42,723 nucleotides of DNA from Opitutales bacterium. Its GTDB lineage: Bacteria; Verrucomicrobiota; Verrucomicrobiia; Opitutales; UBA953. A program made the translations under genes and the position numbers. This document shows, in pieces, positions 17,049 to 25,279 of the stretch (position 1 is the stretch's first letter; every line of letters begins with the position of its first letter). The notes beneath the pieces are model-generated. The model worked only from the letters and a program-made list of their open reading frames with translations. It made no database searches and was not told the origin of the DNA. Location: contig JANRFG010000009.1 of assembly GCA_030725715.1 (NCBI GenBank), positions 1 through 42,723 on the forward strand, read 5' to 3'.

Positions 17049-18407
17049 TTACTTGGCCTCGGCTTCGGCGATATCCTCCATCTTCACCGGCTCCATGCGC
17101 GGCACGAGCACGTGGATGATGAGGAGGCCGATCAGGTAGGCCGAACCGGCGATGAACCAGAGGATCGCGTAGGAGCCCGTGCGCTGGAGCACCTCGCCGA
17201 CCACGAATGCGAGCACCATGCCGCCGACCGCACCGGCCATGCCGCCGATGCCGACGACCGAACCCACGGCCTTGCGCGGGAACATGTCGGAAGCGGTGGT
17301 GAAGATATTGGCCGACCACCCCTGGTGGGCGGCCGCGGCGAGGGAGACCAGGAAGACCGCCGGCCACATGCCCACGTCATTGACGAAGACGATCGGGACC
17401 ACGCTGACTGCGCAGATGCCCATCGCCGTCTTGCGGGCCGCATTGATGCTCCAGCCGGCCTTGATCAGGCGGGAGGAGATCCAGCCGCCGCCGATGCTGC
17501 CGACGTCGGCGATCAGGTAGATCGTGACGAGCGGCAAGCCGATGTCCTTCAGGTCGACGCCGTGCTGCTTCTGCAGGAAGCCGGGGATCCAGAAGAGGTA
17601 GAGCCACCAGACCGGATCGGTCATGAACTTGCCGACGGCGAAGGCCCAGGTCTGACGGAACTTGAGCAGGCTTAACCAGCTCACCTTGCCCTGTTCGTCG
17701 GCGGGGTCGGACTCGATGTGGGCCAGCTCGGCCTGAGTGACGGTCGGGTGCTGGCGAGGGGTGTGGTAGGCGATCGCCCACCAGATCACCCAGATGAAAC
17801 CGATGGCGCCCGTGATGATGAAGGCCCACTCCCAGCCCCAGGTCACGGCGATCCACGGCACGATGAGCGGAGCCCCCAGGGCGCCGATGTTGGTGCCGGA
17901 ATTGAAGATGCCCGTGGCCAGTGCCCGCTCTTTCTTAGGAAACCACTCCGCCGTGGCCTTGATGGAAGCAGGGAAGTTGCCCGCCTCGCCCAAGCCGAGG
18001 AGGAAGCGCATCAGGGCGAAACCGGCGGCGGTGCCCGTCAGGGTGACGAAGGCGAAGCCCGTCTTGGCGTCGATCTGCATCCAAGGCAGGCTGAAGGAAG
18101 GCAGGAGGTGGGCGAAACCATGCCCGATGGCGGCCAGGCTCCACAAGCCGACGAAGATGATGAACCCCTTCTTGATGCCGATACGGTCGATGATCCGGCC
18201 CGAAAGGAGCATGCCGATGGCATAGGCGAACTGGAAACTGAAGACGATGGCCGCGTAGGTACGCTCATCCCAGTGGAACTTCGTCGACAGCTCGTCCTTC
18301 AGCAAGCCGATGACCTGGCGGTCGATATAGTTGATCGTGGCGGCGAAGAACAACAACGCGCAGACAATCCAACGCTTGTTGCCGATTTTTCCAATAGCTT
18401 CGGTCAT
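17049..18407 (-). CDS. MFS transporter, anion:cation symporter family, probable hexuronate importer
   Basis: The 452-residue product has about twelve hydrophobic segments. It has the MFS features of the ACS (ExuT/GudP-like) group: NYIDRQVIGLL in helix 1, the loop motif GRIIDRIGIKKG, and LGEAGNFPASIKATAEWFPKKERALATGIFNSGTN cut by short loops. It is divergent from, and probably co-regulated with, the hexuronate operon at 18513-23972, so import of glucuronate or galacturonate is the best guess. No substrate-specific residues can be judged by eye. The start ATG at 18407 (MTEAIGK) is preceded by AACCCCTACTT. Confidence 0.88.
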   Translation of the reverse strand: MTEAIGKIGNKRWIVCALLFFAATINYIDRQVIGLLKDELSTKFHWDERTYAAIVFSFQFAYAIGMLLSGRIIDRIGIKKGFIIFVGLWSLAAIGHGFAHLLPSFSLPWMQIDAKTGFAFVTLTGTAAGFALMRFLLGLGEAGNFPASIKATAEWFPKKERALATGIFNSGTNIGALGAPLIVPWIAVTWGWEWAFIITGAIGFIWVIWWAIAYHTPRQHPTVTQAELAHIESDPADEQGKVSWLSLLKFRQTWAFAVGKFMTDPVWWLYLFWIPGFLQKQHGVDLKDIGLPLVTIYLIADVGSIGGGWISSRLIKAGWSINAARKTAMGICAVSVVPIVFVNDVGMWPAVFLVSLAAAAHQGWSANIFTTASDMFPRKAVGSVVGIGGMAGAVGGMVLAFVVGEVLQRTGSYAILWFIAGSAYLIGLLIIHVLVPRMEPVKMEDIAEAEAK

Positions 18408-18512
18408 AAGTAGGGGTTGCCGCCTACCAAACGCCGTTTTTGAGGTAAGTCCACCCCAGAAGTCCTGTTGACGGAAACCCGCCCCAAAGCCACCTTTGGC
18501 TCGAATATACCC
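18408..18512. promoter_or_regulatory. Divergent control region of the hexuronate locus
   Basis: The 105-nt gap between the divergent transporter and operon must hold both promoters. It contains an inverted repeat CCAAAG-CCAC-CTTTGG (18484-18499), 14 nt before the dehydrogenase ATG, which could be an operator. No regulator gene is nearby, and no convincing -35/-10 pair is visible. Confidence 0.35.
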
Positions 18513-19499
18513 ATGACGAAGCCGCGCATCCTCCTCACGACCACTTCCTTCCAGGACACCCCCGGAGAACACCATAAGATGCTCGCCGAAACGGGCTGGG
18601 AAGTGGTCACCGCGCGCGGCCCCCTCAACGAAGCGGACACGCTCGCGCTGATGGGTGAGTTCGACGGCTACATCTGCGGCGACGACCTGATCACCGCCGC
18701 GGTGATCGAGAAAGCCCTTCCCCGCCTCAAGGTCGTCTCGAAATACGGCATCGGCGTCGACAAGATCGACGTGAAGACCCTCACCGCCAAGGGCATCCCC
18801 CTGCTCTTCACCCCCGGCGTCAATCATACGACCGTCGCCGAGCACACCTTCCTCCTCCTGCTCGCCCTGGAGAAGAACTTCTATTTCCACACCGACTCCA
18901 CCCGCTCCGGCGGCTGGAAGCGCAAGACGGGCCATGAGCTGCTCGACAAGGCGATCGGCATCATCGGCATGGGCCGCATCGGCAAGGAAGTCGCCATCCG
19001 CGCCCGCGCCTTCGGCATGAAGGTCGTCGGCTTCGACCTCTATTGGGACGACAAGTTCGCCGCCCAATACGACGTGCGCCGCGCCGCCACGATGGACGAT
19101 GTCTTCGCCGTCTCCGACTACCTCTCGCTGCACACCAACCTGACGCCCGAGACGCGCGACCTGATCCGCGCCGAGAACATCGCCAAGATGAAGAAGGGCG
19201 TGCTCATCCTGAACTGCGCCCGCGGCGAGATCGTCCACACCGACGACATCGCGGCCGCGCTGAAGTCCGGCCAGGTCGGCGGCTACGGCACCGACGTGCT
19301 CGACGAAGAACCGCCGCGCGCCGACCACCCGCTCACCAAGCTCCCGAACTGCGTCGTCACCCCGCACATCGGTTCCCGCACCGCCGAGAGCGTGCAGCGC
19401 CAGGCCGTCGCCGCGGTCACGAACCTCATCCGCGCGATGCACGGCGAAAAACCGCTGGCCCAGATCAACCCCGAAGTCGCGGTGAAGAAGGTCGTCTAA
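18513..19499 (+). CDS. D-2-hydroxyacid dehydrogenase, phosphoglycerate dehydrogenase-like
   Basis: The 328-residue product belongs to the NAD-dependent D-isomer-specific 2-hydroxyacid dehydrogenase family. It has the Rossmann motif GMGRIGKE near residue 152 and the catalytic Arg in LNCARGEIVHTDD. Glu is in DEEPP, and His is in TPHIGSRTAES. Such enzymes interconvert a 2-oxo acid and its D-2-hydroxy acid; the substrate is unclear, but a sugar-acid intermediate fits the operon. The ATG at 18513 was chosen; a TTG upstream in frame adds residues unlike the family. It is first in a five-gene operon and 22 nt from the next gene. Confidence 0.88.
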   Translation: MTKPRILLTTTSFQDTPGEHHKMLAETGWEVVTARGPLNEADTLALMGEFDGYICGDDLITAAVIEKALPRLKVVSKYGIGVDKIDVKTLTAKGIPLLFTPGVNHTTVAEHTFLLLLALEKNFYFHTDSTRSGGWKRKTGHELLDKAIGIIGMGRIGKEVAIRARAFGMKVVGFDLYWDDKFAAQYDVRRAATMDDVFAVSDYLSLHTNLTPETRDLIRAENIAKMKKGVLILNCARGEIVHTDDIAAALKSGQVGGYGTDVLDEEPPRADHPLTKLPNCVVTPHIGSRTAESVQRQAVAAVTNLIRAMHGEKPLAQINPEVAVKKVV

Positions 19500-19521
19500 T
19501 CTCCCCGCCGAAACCTTACCC

Positions 19522-20616
19522 ATGAACGAAGTCTTCCACGTCGTCCCCCGCGCCGCCCACGAGGCGCTCGTCACCGCCGCCTACGTCAAGCGCGGCTTCG
19601 GCGCCAAGGAGTCCGCGCAGGCCGCCCAGATGGCCAGCATGGCCACGCACCACGGCATCCGCACGCACAACGCGCTGAAGGCCCTCCACCTCGACGAACT
19701 CTTCGGCTCCGGCGCCAAGGTCCCGGGCTGCACCCCGAACGCCACCGTCACCAAGAAGGCCACGCGCTTCGAGGCCGCGGAAGTCTGGGACGCCCATCAG
19801 AAGCTCGGGCAGGCCGTCGCCGTCGACGCCATCGAGCGCTGCATCCAGCTCGCCGACAAATACGGCGTGGGCACGGTCTCCGTCGACAACGCCTTCCACT
19901 ACCTCTGGGGCGGCGGCTACGTGATGGAAGCCGCCAAGCGCGGTTACCTCGCCTACACGAACTGCACCGCCACGCTCGCGGAAGTCGTCCCCTTCCAGGG
20001 CAAGTTCCCGACGCTCGGCACCAACCCGCACTCATGGGGTTTCCCGACGACCAAGGAGCTCGGCTTCCCGATCGTGATCGACTGGGCCACCTCCGTCATC
20101 GCCATGGGCCGCGTCCAGGTGCTCAAGCGCGAAGGCAAGATGCTCCCGCCCGACGCCGCCGTGGACAAGGACGGCAAGGTCACCCTCGACCCGAACGAAG
20201 CCGTCTCGCTCATCCCCTTCGGCGCGCACAAGGGCTACGGTCTCTCGCTCATCAATGAGCTCGTCGCCGGCTACATCGGCGGCTCGCTCCCGACCCTCCG
20301 TAGCCGCACGCACGTCCCCGGCGAGAAGCAGGCCTGCGCCTTCTTCTTCCAGGTGATCCACCCCGAGGCCATGAGCTCCGGCGCCTTCGCCCAGGGCCGC
20401 ACCCAAGGCCAGAACGTCAAGGCCGTCCTCGACGACGTCCTCGGCCACGGCAACGAGAAGTGCATGCTCCCCGGCCAGCTCGAGGCGACCTTCGCCGCGC
20501 GCAGCGCCAAGGCCGGCGGCCTCCTCTTCTCCAAGGCCGAAGTCGAAGCCTTCAACGAGATCGCGTCCCACATCGGCCATCAGCCGTTCGACCTCGCCGC
20601 CCTGCCTACCGGCTAA
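19522..20616 (+). CDS. LDH2/malate dehydrogenase-family oxidoreductase (YiaK-like)
   Basis: The 364-residue product belongs to the NAD(P)-dependent LDH2/MDH2 family (malate/L-lactate/ureidoglycolate/2,3-diketogulonate dehydrogenases), which has a fold unlike classical Rossmann dehydrogenases. Visible family marks are MATHHGIRTHN near residues 41-51 with the catalytic His, SVDNAFHYLWGG, GTNPHSWGFPT and GAHKGYGLSLINELVAGYIGG split over residues 235-255. The enzyme reduces a 2-oxo acid; in this context a sugar-derived diketo or keto acid is likely, but this is inference. The start is preceded by AAACCTTACCC, with no Shine-Dalgarno sequence. Confidence 0.88.
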   Translation: MNEVFHVVPRAAHEALVTAAYVKRGFGAKESAQAAQMASMATHHGIRTHNALKALHLDELFGSGAKVPGCTPNATVTKKATRFEAAEVWDAHQKLGQAVAVDAIERCIQLADKYGVGTVSVDNAFHYLWGGGYVMEAAKRGYLAYTNCTATLAEVVPFQGKFPTLGTNPHSWGFPTTKELGFPIVIDWATSVIAMGRVQVLKREGKMLPPDAAVDKDGKVTLDPNEAVSLIPFGAHKGYGLSLINELVAGYIGGSLPTLRSRTHVPGEKQACAFFFQVIHPEAMSSGAFAQGRTQGQNVKAVLDDVLGHGNEKCMLPGQLEATFAARSAKAGGLLFSKAEVEAFNEIASHIGHQPFDLAALPTG

Positions 20617-20651
20617 GCCCTCCTCACTTCTAAACCCCAACTCCTCCTACC

Positions 20652-21749
20652 ATGGCCCTCCAGATCAAGTCGGCGAAGGAATGCGCCTTCGACCAAGTCT
20701 CCCTCGGTGAAATCATGCTCCGCCTCGACCCGGGCGAAGGCCGCGTGCGCACCACGCGCCAGTTCCAGGCCTGGGAAGGCGGCGGCGAATACAATGTCGC
20801 CCGCGGTCTGCGCAAGTGCTTCGGACTGCGCACCTCCGTCTGCACGGCGTTCGTCGACAACGAGGTCGGCCGCCTGCTCGAGGACTTCGTGATGCAGGGC
20901 GGCGTGAACACCGACTTCATCAAGTGGCGCGAGGACGACGGCATCGGCCGCACGGTCCGCAACGGCCTCAACTTCACCGAGCGTGGCTTCGGCATCCGCG
21001 GCGCCGTCGGCGTCCCGGACCGCGGCAACACCGCGGCCTCGCAGATCAAGCCCGGCGACTTCGACTGGGAACACCTCTTCGGCAAGCTCGGCGTCCGCTG
21101 GCTCCACACGGGCGGCATCTTCGCGGCCCTTTCCGAGACCACCGCGCAGGCCACCGTCGAGGCGGTCAAGATCGCGAAGAAGCACGGCACGATCGTCTCC
21201 TACGACCTGAACTACCGCCCTTCCCTCTGGAAGACCATCGGCGGCCTCAAGAAGGCCCAGGAAGTGAACCGCGAGATCGCCAAGTATGTCGACGTGATGA
21301 TCGGCAACGAGGAAGACTTCACCGCCTCCCTCGGCTTCGAGGTCAAAGGCGCGGACCATAGCCTCTCCCATATCGAGACCCAGGCTTTCAAGGACATGAT
21401 CGGCGAAGCCGTGAAGCAGTTCCCGAACTTCAAGGTCGCCGCGACCACGCTCCGCCGCGTGATCACCGCCACGAAGAACGACTGGAGCGCCATCTGCTGG
21501 CACGACGGCAAGTTCTACGACAGCATCCCGTTCCCGGAACTCGAGATCCTCGACCGCGTCGGCGGCGGCGACAGCTTCGCCTCGGGCCTGGTCTTCGGCT
21601 TCCTCGAGCACAACGACGCCCAGAAGGCCGTGAACTACGGCGCCGCCCACGGCGCGCTGGCGTCCACGACCCCCGGCGACACGTCGATGGTCACCCGCAA
21701 GGAAGTCGAGAAGCAGCTCGCCGGCGGCGGAGCCCGCGTCGTCCGCTAA
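20652..21749 (+). CDS. PfkB-family sugar kinase, probable 2-keto-3-deoxygluconate kinase
   Basis: The 365-residue product is a ribokinase/PfkB-fold carbohydrate kinase. It has an early SLGEIMLRLDPG, the glycine-rich GGGEYNVARGL and the ATP/anion-hole signature DRVGGGDSFASGL near residue 305 with the catalytic Asp. KDG kinases of uronate pathways share this pattern, and its place beside uxaC supports KDG phosphorylation to KDPG. It is somewhat longer than the usual 310-340 residues. The leader is CCCAACTCCTCCTACC, with no ribosome-binding site. Confidence 0.85.
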   Translation: MALQIKSAKECAFDQVSLGEIMLRLDPGEGRVRTTRQFQAWEGGGEYNVARGLRKCFGLRTSVCTAFVDNEVGRLLEDFVMQGGVNTDFIKWREDDGIGRTVRNGLNFTERGFGIRGAVGVPDRGNTAASQIKPGDFDWEHLFGKLGVRWLHTGGIFAALSETTAQATVEAVKIAKKHGTIVSYDLNYRPSLWKTIGGLKKAQEVNREIAKYVDVMIGNEEDFTASLGFEVKGADHSLSHIETQAFKDMIGEAVKQFPNFKVAATTLRRVITATKNDWSAICWHDGKFYDSIPFPELEILDRVGGGDSFASGLVFGFLEHNDAQKAVNYGAAHGALASTTPGDTSMVTRKEVEKQLAGGGARVVR

Positions 21750-21750
21750 A

Positions 21751-21779
21751 CCCCTACCCCCACCCCTATCCCTATCCTC
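21751..21779 (+). repeat. C-rich telomere-like repeat, copy 1
   Basis: CCCCTA, CCCCCA, CCCCTAT, CCCTAT and CCTC units fill the whole gap between the kinase stop and the SDR start. The opposite strand has four or more runs of three to five G and could form a G-quadruplex. Related copies lie at 29171-29206 and 36851-36886. Confidence 0.6.
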
Positions 21780-22550
21780 ATGTCCTCCCTCGAACTCTTC
21801 TCCCTCAAAGGCCGCACGGCCGTCATCATCGGCGGCACGGGCGAACTCTGCGGCGCCATGGCCGAAGGCTTCGCCTCCGCCGGCGCCCACGTGATCCTCG
21901 TCGGTCGCGATCCCGCCAAAGCCGACGCCCGTCTCGCCAAGATCAAGTCCGCCGGCGGCTCCGGCGAGTTCCTCTCCTGCGAAGCCACCAACAAGGCCGA
22001 TCTGATCAAGCTCCGCGACGGCATCCTCGCCCAGCACGGCAAGGTCGACGTCCTCGTCAACGGCGCCGGCGTCAACTCCGCTACGCCCTTCTTCGAGATC
22101 GATGAAGCCCAGCTCGACCGCATCCTGACGGTGAACATCAAGGGCGTCGTCTTCGGCTGCCAGGTCTTCGGGGAAGCGATGGTCGCCGCCGGCTCGGGAT
22201 CGATCATCAACCTCGGCTCGGAATCCGGCATCCTGCCGCTCTCGCGCGTCTTCACCTACTCGGCCTCCAAGGCCGCGGTGCACAACCTCTCGAAGAACCT
22301 CGCCCGCGAATGGGCGCCGAAGGGCGTGCGCGTCAACACGCTCGTCCCGGGCTTCTTCCCGGCCGAACAGAACCGCAAGGTGCTCACCCCTGAGCGCGTG
22401 GCGATGATCCTGGGCAAGACCCCGATGAACCGCTTCGGCGAGGCCAAGGAACTCATCGGCGCCTCCCTCCTGCTCGCCTCCGACGCCGGCAGTTTCGTCA
22501 CCGGCGCCGAGATCGTCGTCGACGGCGGTTTCGCCGCGATGTCCATCTAA
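21780..22550 (+). CDS. SDR oxidoreductase, probable fructuronate reductase (D-mannonate oxidoreductase)
   Basis: The 256-residue classical short-chain dehydrogenase has the N-terminal GGTGELCG cofactor motif, VNGAGVN, a Ser in NLGSESG and the catalytic YSASK (Tyr160, Lys164). It also has [14 protein letters not shown] and the C-terminal [10 protein letters not shown]. In Bacillus subtilis the uxaC locus encodes an SDR-type UxuB for fructuronate to mannonate, so the same role is likely here, just before uxaC. Gluconate-5-dehydrogenase or DEHU reductase activity cannot be excluded. Its start codon follows directly after the C-rich repeat. Confidence 0.85.
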   Translation: MSSLELFSLKGRTAVIIGGTGELCGAMAEGFASAGAHVILVGRDPAKADARLAKIKSAGGSGEFLSCEATNKADLIKLRDGILAQHGKVDVLVNGAGVNSATPFFEIDEAQLDRILTVNIKGVVFGCQVFGEAMVAAGSGSIINLGSESGILPLSRVFTYSASKAAVHNLSKNLAREWAPKGVRVNTLVPGFFPAEQNRKVLTPERVAMILGKTPMNRFGEAKELIGASLLLASDAGSFVTGAEIVVDGGFAAMSI

Positions 22551-22565
22551 CTAAGAACGACGACG

Positions 22566-23972
22566 ATGGCCTTCATGGACAATGACTTCATCCTCTCGAC
22601 CGGGACGGCGCAGAAGCTCTACCACGGCGTGGCGAAGGACCAGCCGATCGTCGATTACCACTGCCACCTCAGCCCGAAGGACATCGCCGACGACCGTCGC
22701 TTCGAGGACCTCACGGCCATCTGGCTCGCGGGCGACCACTACAAGTGGCGCGCGATGCGTGCCAACGGCGTCAGCGAAGACCTGATCACGGGCGACAAGT
22801 CCACCTCCCGCGAGAAGTTCCAGGCCTGGGCCGAGACGGTGCCGTCCACGCTCCGTAACCCGCTCTTCCACTGGACCCACCTCGAACTGCGCCGCCACTT
22901 CGGCATCCAGGACGTCCTCGAAGGCGCCACGGCCCAGAAGATCTGGGACGAGGCCAACCGCCAGCTCAAGCATGGCGACCTCACGGCCCGCGGCATCCTC
23001 AAGCTGATGAAGGTCCGCGTCGTCGGCACCACCGACGACCCCGCCGACTCGCTCGACCTGCACCACCAGATCGCGAAGTCCGGCTTCGAGACCAAGGTCG
23101 TCCCGACCTACCGCCCCGACGCGTGCCTCAAGGTCCGCACCCCGGACCGCGTGCAGGCCTGGGCCAAGCGCCTCGCCGCCGCGACCGGCAAGGGCGCCGA
23201 CACCTTCGCCGGCCTGATCGCCGGCCTCGACCAGCGCCACGACGACTTCGCCGCCGCGGGCTGCCGCGCCTCCGACCACGGCCTCGATTACCTGCCGGAC
23301 GCCGCCTGCACCGAAGCCGAAGCCAAGGCCATCTGGGAGCACGCCATGGCCGGCAAGGCCGCCACGCTCGAGGAAGCCGAGAAGTTCACGGCCTTCATCA
23401 TGCTGCACGTCGGCCGCCTCAACCACGCCAAGGGCTGGGCCACCCAGCTTCACCTCGGCGCGGTCCGCGACCCGAACCTCGGCCTGCTCAAGCGCCTCGG
23501 CTCCGACGCGGGCTGCGACACGATCGGCGACTTCCGCCAGGGTCCCGGACTCATCCGCTGGTTCGGCACCCTCTCGGGCGAGAACGCCCTCGGGAAGACG
23601 ATCCTCTACAATCTCAACCCCGCCGACACCGCCCTCTTCGCCTGCCTCCCGGGCTCGTTCCAGGACGGCGTGACGCCGGGCAAGATCCAGTATGGCTCGG
23701 GCTGGTGGTTCCTCGACCAAGAACGCGGCATGCGCGACCAGATGAACGCGCTGTCCGACCTCGGCCTGCTCAGCCGTTTCATCGGCATGATCACCGACTC
23801 GCGCTCCTTCCTCTCGTACCCGCGCCACGAATACTTCCGCCGCATCCTGTGCGATCTCGTCGGACAGGATGTCGAGTCGGGCCGCATCCCGGACCGCCAG
23901 GACTGGAACGAACGCCTGATCGCCGACGTCTGCTACGGCAACGCCAGCCAGTACTTCGGTTTCAAGAGCTAA
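22566..23972 (+). CDS. uxaC: Uronate isomerase UxaC
   Basis: UxaC isomerises D-glucuronate to D-fructuronate and D-galacturonate to D-tagaturonate. The 468-residue length and the sequence fit the family throughout: metal-binding VDYHCHLSP (His32, His34), FHWTHLELRRHFGI, LDLHHQIA, VVPTYRPDA, MLHVGRLNHAKGWATQLHLGA and a C-terminal DSRSFLSYPRHEYFRRILC split over a loop. It is the last gene of the operon, 15 nt after the SDR. An alternative start three codons in (MDNDF) is equally possible. Mannonate dehydratase (uxuA) and KDPG aldolase, needed to finish the pathway, are not in the window. Confidence 0.96.
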   Translation: MAFMDNDFILSTGTAQKLYHGVAKDQPIVDYHCHLSPKDIADDRRFEDLTAIWLAGDHYKWRAMRANGVSEDLITGDKSTSREKFQAWAETVPSTLRNPLFHWTHLELRRHFGIQDVLEGATAQKIWDEANRQLKHGDLTARGILKLMKVRVVGTTDDPADSLDLHHQIAKSGFETKVVPTYRPDACLKVRTPDRVQAWAKRLAAATGKGADTFAGLIAGLDQRHDDFAAAGCRASDHGLDYLPDAACTEAEAKAIWEHAMAGKAATLEEAEKFTAFIMLHVGRLNHAKGWATQLHLGAVRDPNLGLLKRLGSDAGCDTIGDFRQGPGLIRWFGTLSGENALGKTILYNLNPADTALFACLPGSFQDGVTPGKIQYGSGWWFLDQERGMRDQMNALSDLGLLSRFIGMITDSRSFLSYPRHEYFRRILCDLVGQDVESGRIPDRQDWNERLIADVCYGNASQYFGFKS

Positions 23973-23992
23973 GGAAGGTCCACGATCGGCTG

Positions 23993-24010
23993 GCCGTCCG
24001 CAGGGACGGC
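23993..24010. terminator. Hairpin between convergent uxaC and murI
   Basis: A 7-bp stem GCCGTCC/GGACGGC with a GCAG loop lies between the two stop codons. It has no T-run on either side, so it is only a weak candidate terminator. Confidence 0.35.
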
Positions 24011-24017
24011 TGGTCGG

Positions 24018-25277
24018 TCAGCGGGCGGCCTGCAGGCTACGCCAAGTCAGCGGGAGTTTCTCCCGGACAAGCTTCGCGGTCGCGCCGGGAAGTTTCTCCG
24101 GCGTCATGGGCACGTTGATGGTATCCTCGCGTCCGACCTGATTAGGCTGACGTCCATATTTATAATCGTAACTCAGCGAGCCGTCGGCGGCGAGGCCGAC
24201 GCCCGGCCACGCCGGATTCGGGACAGAGATAAAGAACTGGTCGCCGGCCGAAGACGGCTTCATCGCCATCATCTTGGCGCCCTGCAACGAGCGCCAGAGC
24301 GCCTCGGCGGTCCAGGCGGCAGGGTTCACCTGCTTGAGTTCCCGGGCGACGTGTGCGGCGTAAGGCTTACGACCATCCGTCGACGGCTGCTCGCGCCAAT
24401 AGGCGAAGGCCGCGGCGATCTCGTCGGCGACCAACGGATAATGGGTGCACCCGAGCATCAAGGTATCGATCGGCGCGGCGCCGTCCGCGGCGGCCGACTT
24501 CAGGAACGCGCCGACGTCGGCACGGATGATGTCGCGGATCGGCGTGCGGACCGAAGGATCACCCTCGATGGCGGCGGCGAGAGTGGCCGAGCCCAGCTGA
24601 CGGACGGGACGGGCGGTGACCTTGGCGAGCGCCTTGGGGTAGGCATTGGAGGCGCAAGTGCCCACGGTGGCGAGCACGGCCACACCGCCCTGCGCGCCAT
24701 CGGCGGTCTCAGCCAGGCCTTGCGCGCCGGCTTCGACGACCCCGACCACGATGACCGGCAGACCCCACGCCTTCACGGCGGCGCGGATATCCTCGAGTCC
24801 GTAAGCGGTGGCGGTGTTGCAGGCGATGACGATGGCCTTCACCGGCGGCTTCTGACCGTGGGCATAGCGTCGGCCGAGCAGGAATAGGACGTCCCGCAGG
24901 ATCAGCTCGCGGAGGAAATCCGTGCGCCCGACGGCAGAGTAATTCCCGTAAGGCATGTTGGCCTGGTCGCCGAAATAGACGAAGCGCTCGCCGGCGAAAT
25001 CAGGCACGCCGTCGGCGCCCTCCTTGCCGGTGCGGTTATCGTGACGGTCATGCGCCTTGAGGGCTTCAAGGACCGTGAGGCCGCCCACGCCGGAATCGAA
25101 CACGCCGATCGGCAGGTCACGGAGGTCGCCGCGGTAATCCTCCGCGACGAAACTGGCCGGGACATCACCCTGCGGATGGGCCTTGGCATGGCCGATCGCG
25201 ACGGCGAGAGGGTCATCCGTCGCACGCAAGACGACCGCGAAGACGCAGAGCAGCGTGAGACGGAGGAAGGCGGCCAT
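24018..25277 (-). CDS. murI: Glutamate racemase-family protein with predicted signal peptide and C-terminal extension
   Basis: The core (about residues 55-300) has all marks of glutamate racemase: FDSGVGGLTVLEAL, the first catalytic Cys153 in ACNTATAYG and the second Cys277 in GCTHYPL. Classical MurI is cytoplasmic and about 265-290 residues long, and makes D-Glu for peptidoglycan. This one has 419. It begins MAAFLRLTLLCVFAVVLRA, which looks like a signal peptide, and carries about 115 extra residues at the C-terminus (FISVPNPAWPGVG, DYKYGRQ). The ATG at 25277 is 2 nt after the alr stop, and no internal ATG or GTG lies before the core. Whether it supplies cytoplasmic D-Glu or acts in the periplasm is open. 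Confidence 0.85.
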   Translation of the reverse strand: MAAFLRLTLLCVFAVVLRATDDPLAVAIGHAKAHPQGDVPASFVAEDYRGDLRDLPIGVFDSGVGGLTVLEALKAHDRHDNRTGKEGADGVPDFAGERFVYFGDQANMPYGNYSAVGRTDFLRELILRDVLFLLGRRYAHGQKPPVKAIVIACNTATAYGLEDIRAAVKAWGLPVIVVGVVEAGAQGLAETADGAQGGVAVLATVGTCASNAYPKALAKVTARPVRQLGSATLAAAIEGDPSVRTPIRDIIRADVGAFLKSAAADGAAPIDTLMLGCTHYPLVADEIAAAFAYWREQPSTDGRKPYAAHVARELKQVNPAAWTAEALWRSLQGAKMMAMKPSSAGDQFFISVPNPAWPGVGLAADGSLSYDYKYGRQPNQVGREDTINVPMTPEKLPGATAKLVREKLPLTWRSLQAAR

Positions 25278-25279
25278 CG

